DNA of 64,000 bases from JBLXBZ01 sp048265185. Its GTDB lineage: Bacteria; Pseudomonadota; Alphaproteobacteria; Rhizobiales; Stappiaceae. Location of the stretch: NCBI GenBank assembly GCA_048265185.1, contig JBLXBZ010000003.1, positions 248,001-312,000 of the forward strand, written 5' to 3'. Shown here piece after piece: positions 61,756-64,000 of this stretch. The notes below the pieces were generated by a model. It was not told the DNA's origin. It saw only the letters and a list, made by a program, of their open reading frames with translations, and ran no database searches. A program made the translations under genes and the position numbers. The first letter of the stretch is position 1, and each line of letters starts with the position of its first letter.

Positions 61756-63843
61756 GTGTGGCTGCAGGGTGAATTGAGACGCATTTCAAATGCGCTGACG
61801 CGTCAGAATGATTTAGTGCTGGTTGCGCTGATTGTTCTGGTCGTTGGAATGATGGTGATGCCGCTGCCAACGTTCCTTATGGACATCATGATCACATTGA
61901 ACATGAGCGTCGCAATTATAATAATGCTTGTGTCGATACATTTGCACACGCCCCTGCAGTTCTCGACATTCCCCGCGGTTCTCTTGATTTCGACCCTGTT
62001 CAGATTGGCTATTTCAATCTCTACCACGCGGTTGATTCTTATTCAGGGAGATGCGGGTAGTGTGATCAGAACGTTCGGCGAGATTGTTATCGGAGGCAAT
62101 CTTGTCGTTGGTCTGGTGATCTTTCTCATCATTACGGTTGTTCAGTTTTTGGTGATCACCAAAGGCGCGGATAGGGTTGCGGAAGTGAGCGCCAGATTCA
62201 CCCTGGATGGTCTTCCGGGAAAGCAGATGAGCGTCGACGCTGAATTGCGTGCGGGCATGATTGACCAAATCGACGCCGGCGTGCGCCGTAAGGCGCTTGA
62301 GCAAGAGACGAAATTATTCGGTGCGATGGACGGCGCTATGAAGTTCGTCAAAGGCGATGCTGTAGCGGGACTGGTCATTGCGGCGATAAACTTGATTGGC
62401 GGCATTATTATTGGCATGGGACAGCGAGGCATGTCCTTCGCCGATGCGATCAATGTCTATTCTCTTATGACCGTCGGCGATGGCCTTGTTTCGCAAATCC
62501 CGGCGCTGATGATTGCGATCGCTTCTGGCACGATCGTCACTCGGGTGACGAGCGATGTGGAGCGGGATCTTGGTTCGGACATTACGCGTCAATTATCGGG
62601 AAATGATCGGACGCTGGTGATCGGCGGCGTAATCATTGTTTTCTTCGGCTTCGTGCCTGGATTTCCGTTTCTGATCTTCGGGTTTATCGGCGGGGCGATG
62701 GTCGCTGGCGTCATGTTGCGTCGCTGGCGTGCGCGTGTCAGCGAAGGCGCTAGCGCTATGGACTGGGCGGCTTTTCTCGATCGTCACAATGCGCTTTGCA
62801 ATGAAATTGAACGGCGTACTAATGCTCCTCCGTCGTTAACGTTAATTCTGCCTCGAGACATAATTTACTGCGACTTTGAGTATTTCGGTAATGAATTTGA
62901 AAAATTGAAAGAAGAAGTTCTTGCTTGTTATGGGCTGCCGCAAGGATATTGGCGTTATGAAATGACAGATCGAAATGACGATAAGTTTCAAGTCGTCATT
63001 CATAATCAATTTGTTGCAGAAGAAATATTTCGAAGTGAGCAACTCTTTGTTCGTGCTCATATGTCTTACTTGGTCGCCGTGGGGGTGGATTGCATCACCG
63101 CTTATCCCGATCAGGATGGAGCCTTTGTTCACGAGCGTTATCGAGATCGCTTGGAAGAATTAGGATTTAATTTCGAAGATTCAATATCTATTATGTTGCG
63201 TTTCGTCAGGAGTTCTATTGTTGATAATCTAGGGTTGTTCGTGGGAGTTAAGGAGGCGTCATCTCTTATTGCTAATGTTGAGAAGTATAACCCTACTTTA
63301 ATATCGGATTTGAATAACAATATTTCTTTAAGCCAAATTTCAGTAATATTAAAAAGGGTGATTGAAGAAAATGTTCCTTTGAGTTCTGTTGTTCAGATAT
63401 TTGAAACAATTCTTGAATGGGCGCCAAAGGAGCCAAATCCATTAGTGGTGGTGGAGAAGATCCGCACCGCCATCGGGCCTTCGATAATTCGCCATATAAC
63501 GGATGATGGTTTTCTGCCCGTGGCCATAGTCGCCCCAAGCCTTGAGAATAAGATGCGGGATTCTTTACGTTCGACGCAACATGAATCCTTTCTCATTTTG
63601 AACCCTGACCTGGCCGAGGCGATCCTCGCCAATGTGGCCGATGTATTTAACGCCTCCGAAAACGTTCATGCGAAGCCTGTTTTGATCACTCACGCCGATG
63701 TTCGTCGATACGTCCATAGGTTCCTGAGTGAGCGCGGTCTGAAGGTGCCAGTGGTTTCCTACCAAGAGGTGCCGCCGAATATTATCATCTATCCGGTGGC
63801 TTTTATTCATGTGGACTTTGAAGAAGAAGAAGCGGCTGCATGA
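61756..63843 (+). CDS. sctV: T3SS export gate protein SctV
   Basis: 695 residues, FlhA/YscV family. Several helices fill about residues 18-320; the FHIPEP signature DRVAEVSARFTLDGLPGKQM is at 139-158. The C-terminal cytoplasmic domain, 340-690, forms the nonameric ring (QVSV-type LSQISVILKRVIEENV, and the end IIIYPVAFI). The start is a GTG at 61756 with AGGA 8 bases upstream. Codon composition varies within the gene, with AT-rich stretches around 62,870-63,060 and 63,140-63,400. Confidence 0.97.
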   Translation: MWLQGELRRISNALTRQNDLVLVALIVLVVGMMVMPLPTFLMDIMITLNMSVAIIIMLVSIHLHTPLQFSTFPAVLLISTLFRLAISISTTRLILIQGDAGSVIRTFGEIVIGGNLVVGLVIFLIITVVQFLVITKGADRVAEVSARFTLDGLPGKQMSVDAELRAGMIDQIDAGVRRKALEQETKLFGAMDGAMKFVKGDAVAGLVIAAINLIGGIIIGMGQRGMSFADAINVYSLMTVGDGLVSQIPALMIAIASGTIVTRVTSDVERDLGSDITRQLSGNDRTLVIGGVIIVFFGFVPGFPFLIFGFIGGAMVAGVMLRRWRARVSEGASAMDWAAFLDRHNALCNEIERRTNAPPSLTLILPRDIIYCDFEYFGNEFEKLKEEVLACYGLPQGYWRYEMTDRNDDKFQVVIHNQFVAEEIFRSEQLFVRAHMSYLVAVGVDCITAYPDQDGAFVHERYRDRLEELGFNFEDSISIMLRFVRSSIVDNLGLFVGVKEASSLIANVEKYNPTLISDLNNNISLSQISVILKRVIEENVPLSSVVQIFETILEWAPKEPNPLVVVEKIRTAIGPSIIRHITDDGFLPVAIVAPSLENKMRDSLRSTQHESFLILNPDLAEAILANVADVFNASENVHAKPVLITHADVRRYVHRFLSERGLKVPVVSYQEVPPNIIIYPVAFIHVDFEEEEAAA

Positions 63844-64000
63844 TGGCGGTGTTCACGACATATGAGGTCATTCGTCAAGTCGCAATGCTTGCGTTATTCG
63901 CAGGTTTGGCGGTGTTGGGGGCTTGCGCGAGCGTCGAGCGGGTGAACTCTATTAGCATGCAATCGGAAATGGCTCAGCAATTTCTGGCTAGCGGTAATCC
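63840..64000 (+). CDS. Lipoprotein of the T3SS operon (cut by window end)
   Basis: The ATG at 63840 overlaps the sctV stop (ATGA); a second ATG at 63843 is also possible. The visible 54 residues form a signal with the lipobox LGAC near residue 28, and then a segment (SISMQSEMAQQFLASGNP) like the first helix of TPR lipoproteins. A pilotin for the secretin SctC or a TPR lipoprotein is plausible. The rest is outside the window. Confidence 0.6.
   Translation, partial: MMAVFTTYEVIRQVAMLALFAGLAVLGACASVERVNSISMQSEMAQQFLASGN

Overview
The window looks like a chromosomal segment of an alphaproteobacterium. Supporting this are an aerobic cobaltochelatase pair cobS/cobT next to a J-domain gene and bolA, a mesaconyl-CoA hydratase homologue (ethylmalonyl-CoA pathway), a bdhA-patatin pair, a PomA/PomB-type stator and a 97-residue L28. 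The taxon below class level cannot be fixed from the sequence alone. I found no rRNA, tRNA, CRISPR array, insertion sequence or prophage.

Positions 1-47,250 are mostly core and metabolic genes. In order: the end of leuB, asd, a beta-carbonic anhydrase, the mch homologue, xerD with an unannotated 47-codon membrane-peptide gene beside it, aroK-aroB and a CNNM/CorC-type membrane protein, the cobS-cobT-phytase/esterase-like operon, a J-domain gene facing bolA, a queuosine-precursor transporter, rpmB, a DUF3108 protein, accA, an L,D-transpeptidase lipoprotein, pdxY, ispG, bdhA and a patatin, a pentapeptide-repeat protein, mipA and yggT. Next come a hybrid sensor kinase and response regulator, transcribed divergently from an acyl-CoA ligase/livGHM-K-F/phenylacetate-CoA-ligase-like cluster. 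That cluster looks like uptake of an organic acid or amino acid coupled to CoA activation. Then kdsD, the motA/motB stator genes, an NfeD/SPFH pair and hemH.

From about 45,000 to the right edge the window is accessory. It starts with a 734-residue glycoside-hydrolase-like protein carrying RTX calcium-binding repeats. A nearly complete type III secretion system (T3SS) follows. The minus-strand operon reads three small genes, sctD, sctG-like, sctI-like, sctJ, K, L, N, O, Q, R, S, T, U. On the plus strand are a 299-residue unknown protein, a LysR regulator, candidate sctX and sctY, sctV and the start of a lipoprotein gene. The presence of G, K, O, X and Y makes it Ysc-like. The secretin SctC, a recognisable SctP and the translocators are not seen and may lie beyond position 64,000.

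The points most worth following up are a switch protein SctU without the NPTH self-cleavage motif, an internal ribosome site predicting a short SctQ product, missing sctP between sctO and sctQ, three small unassigned genes heading the operon, strong GC mosaicism inside single sct genes, and an orphan minus-strand terminator at 24,775-24,828 that implies an unannotated transcript.
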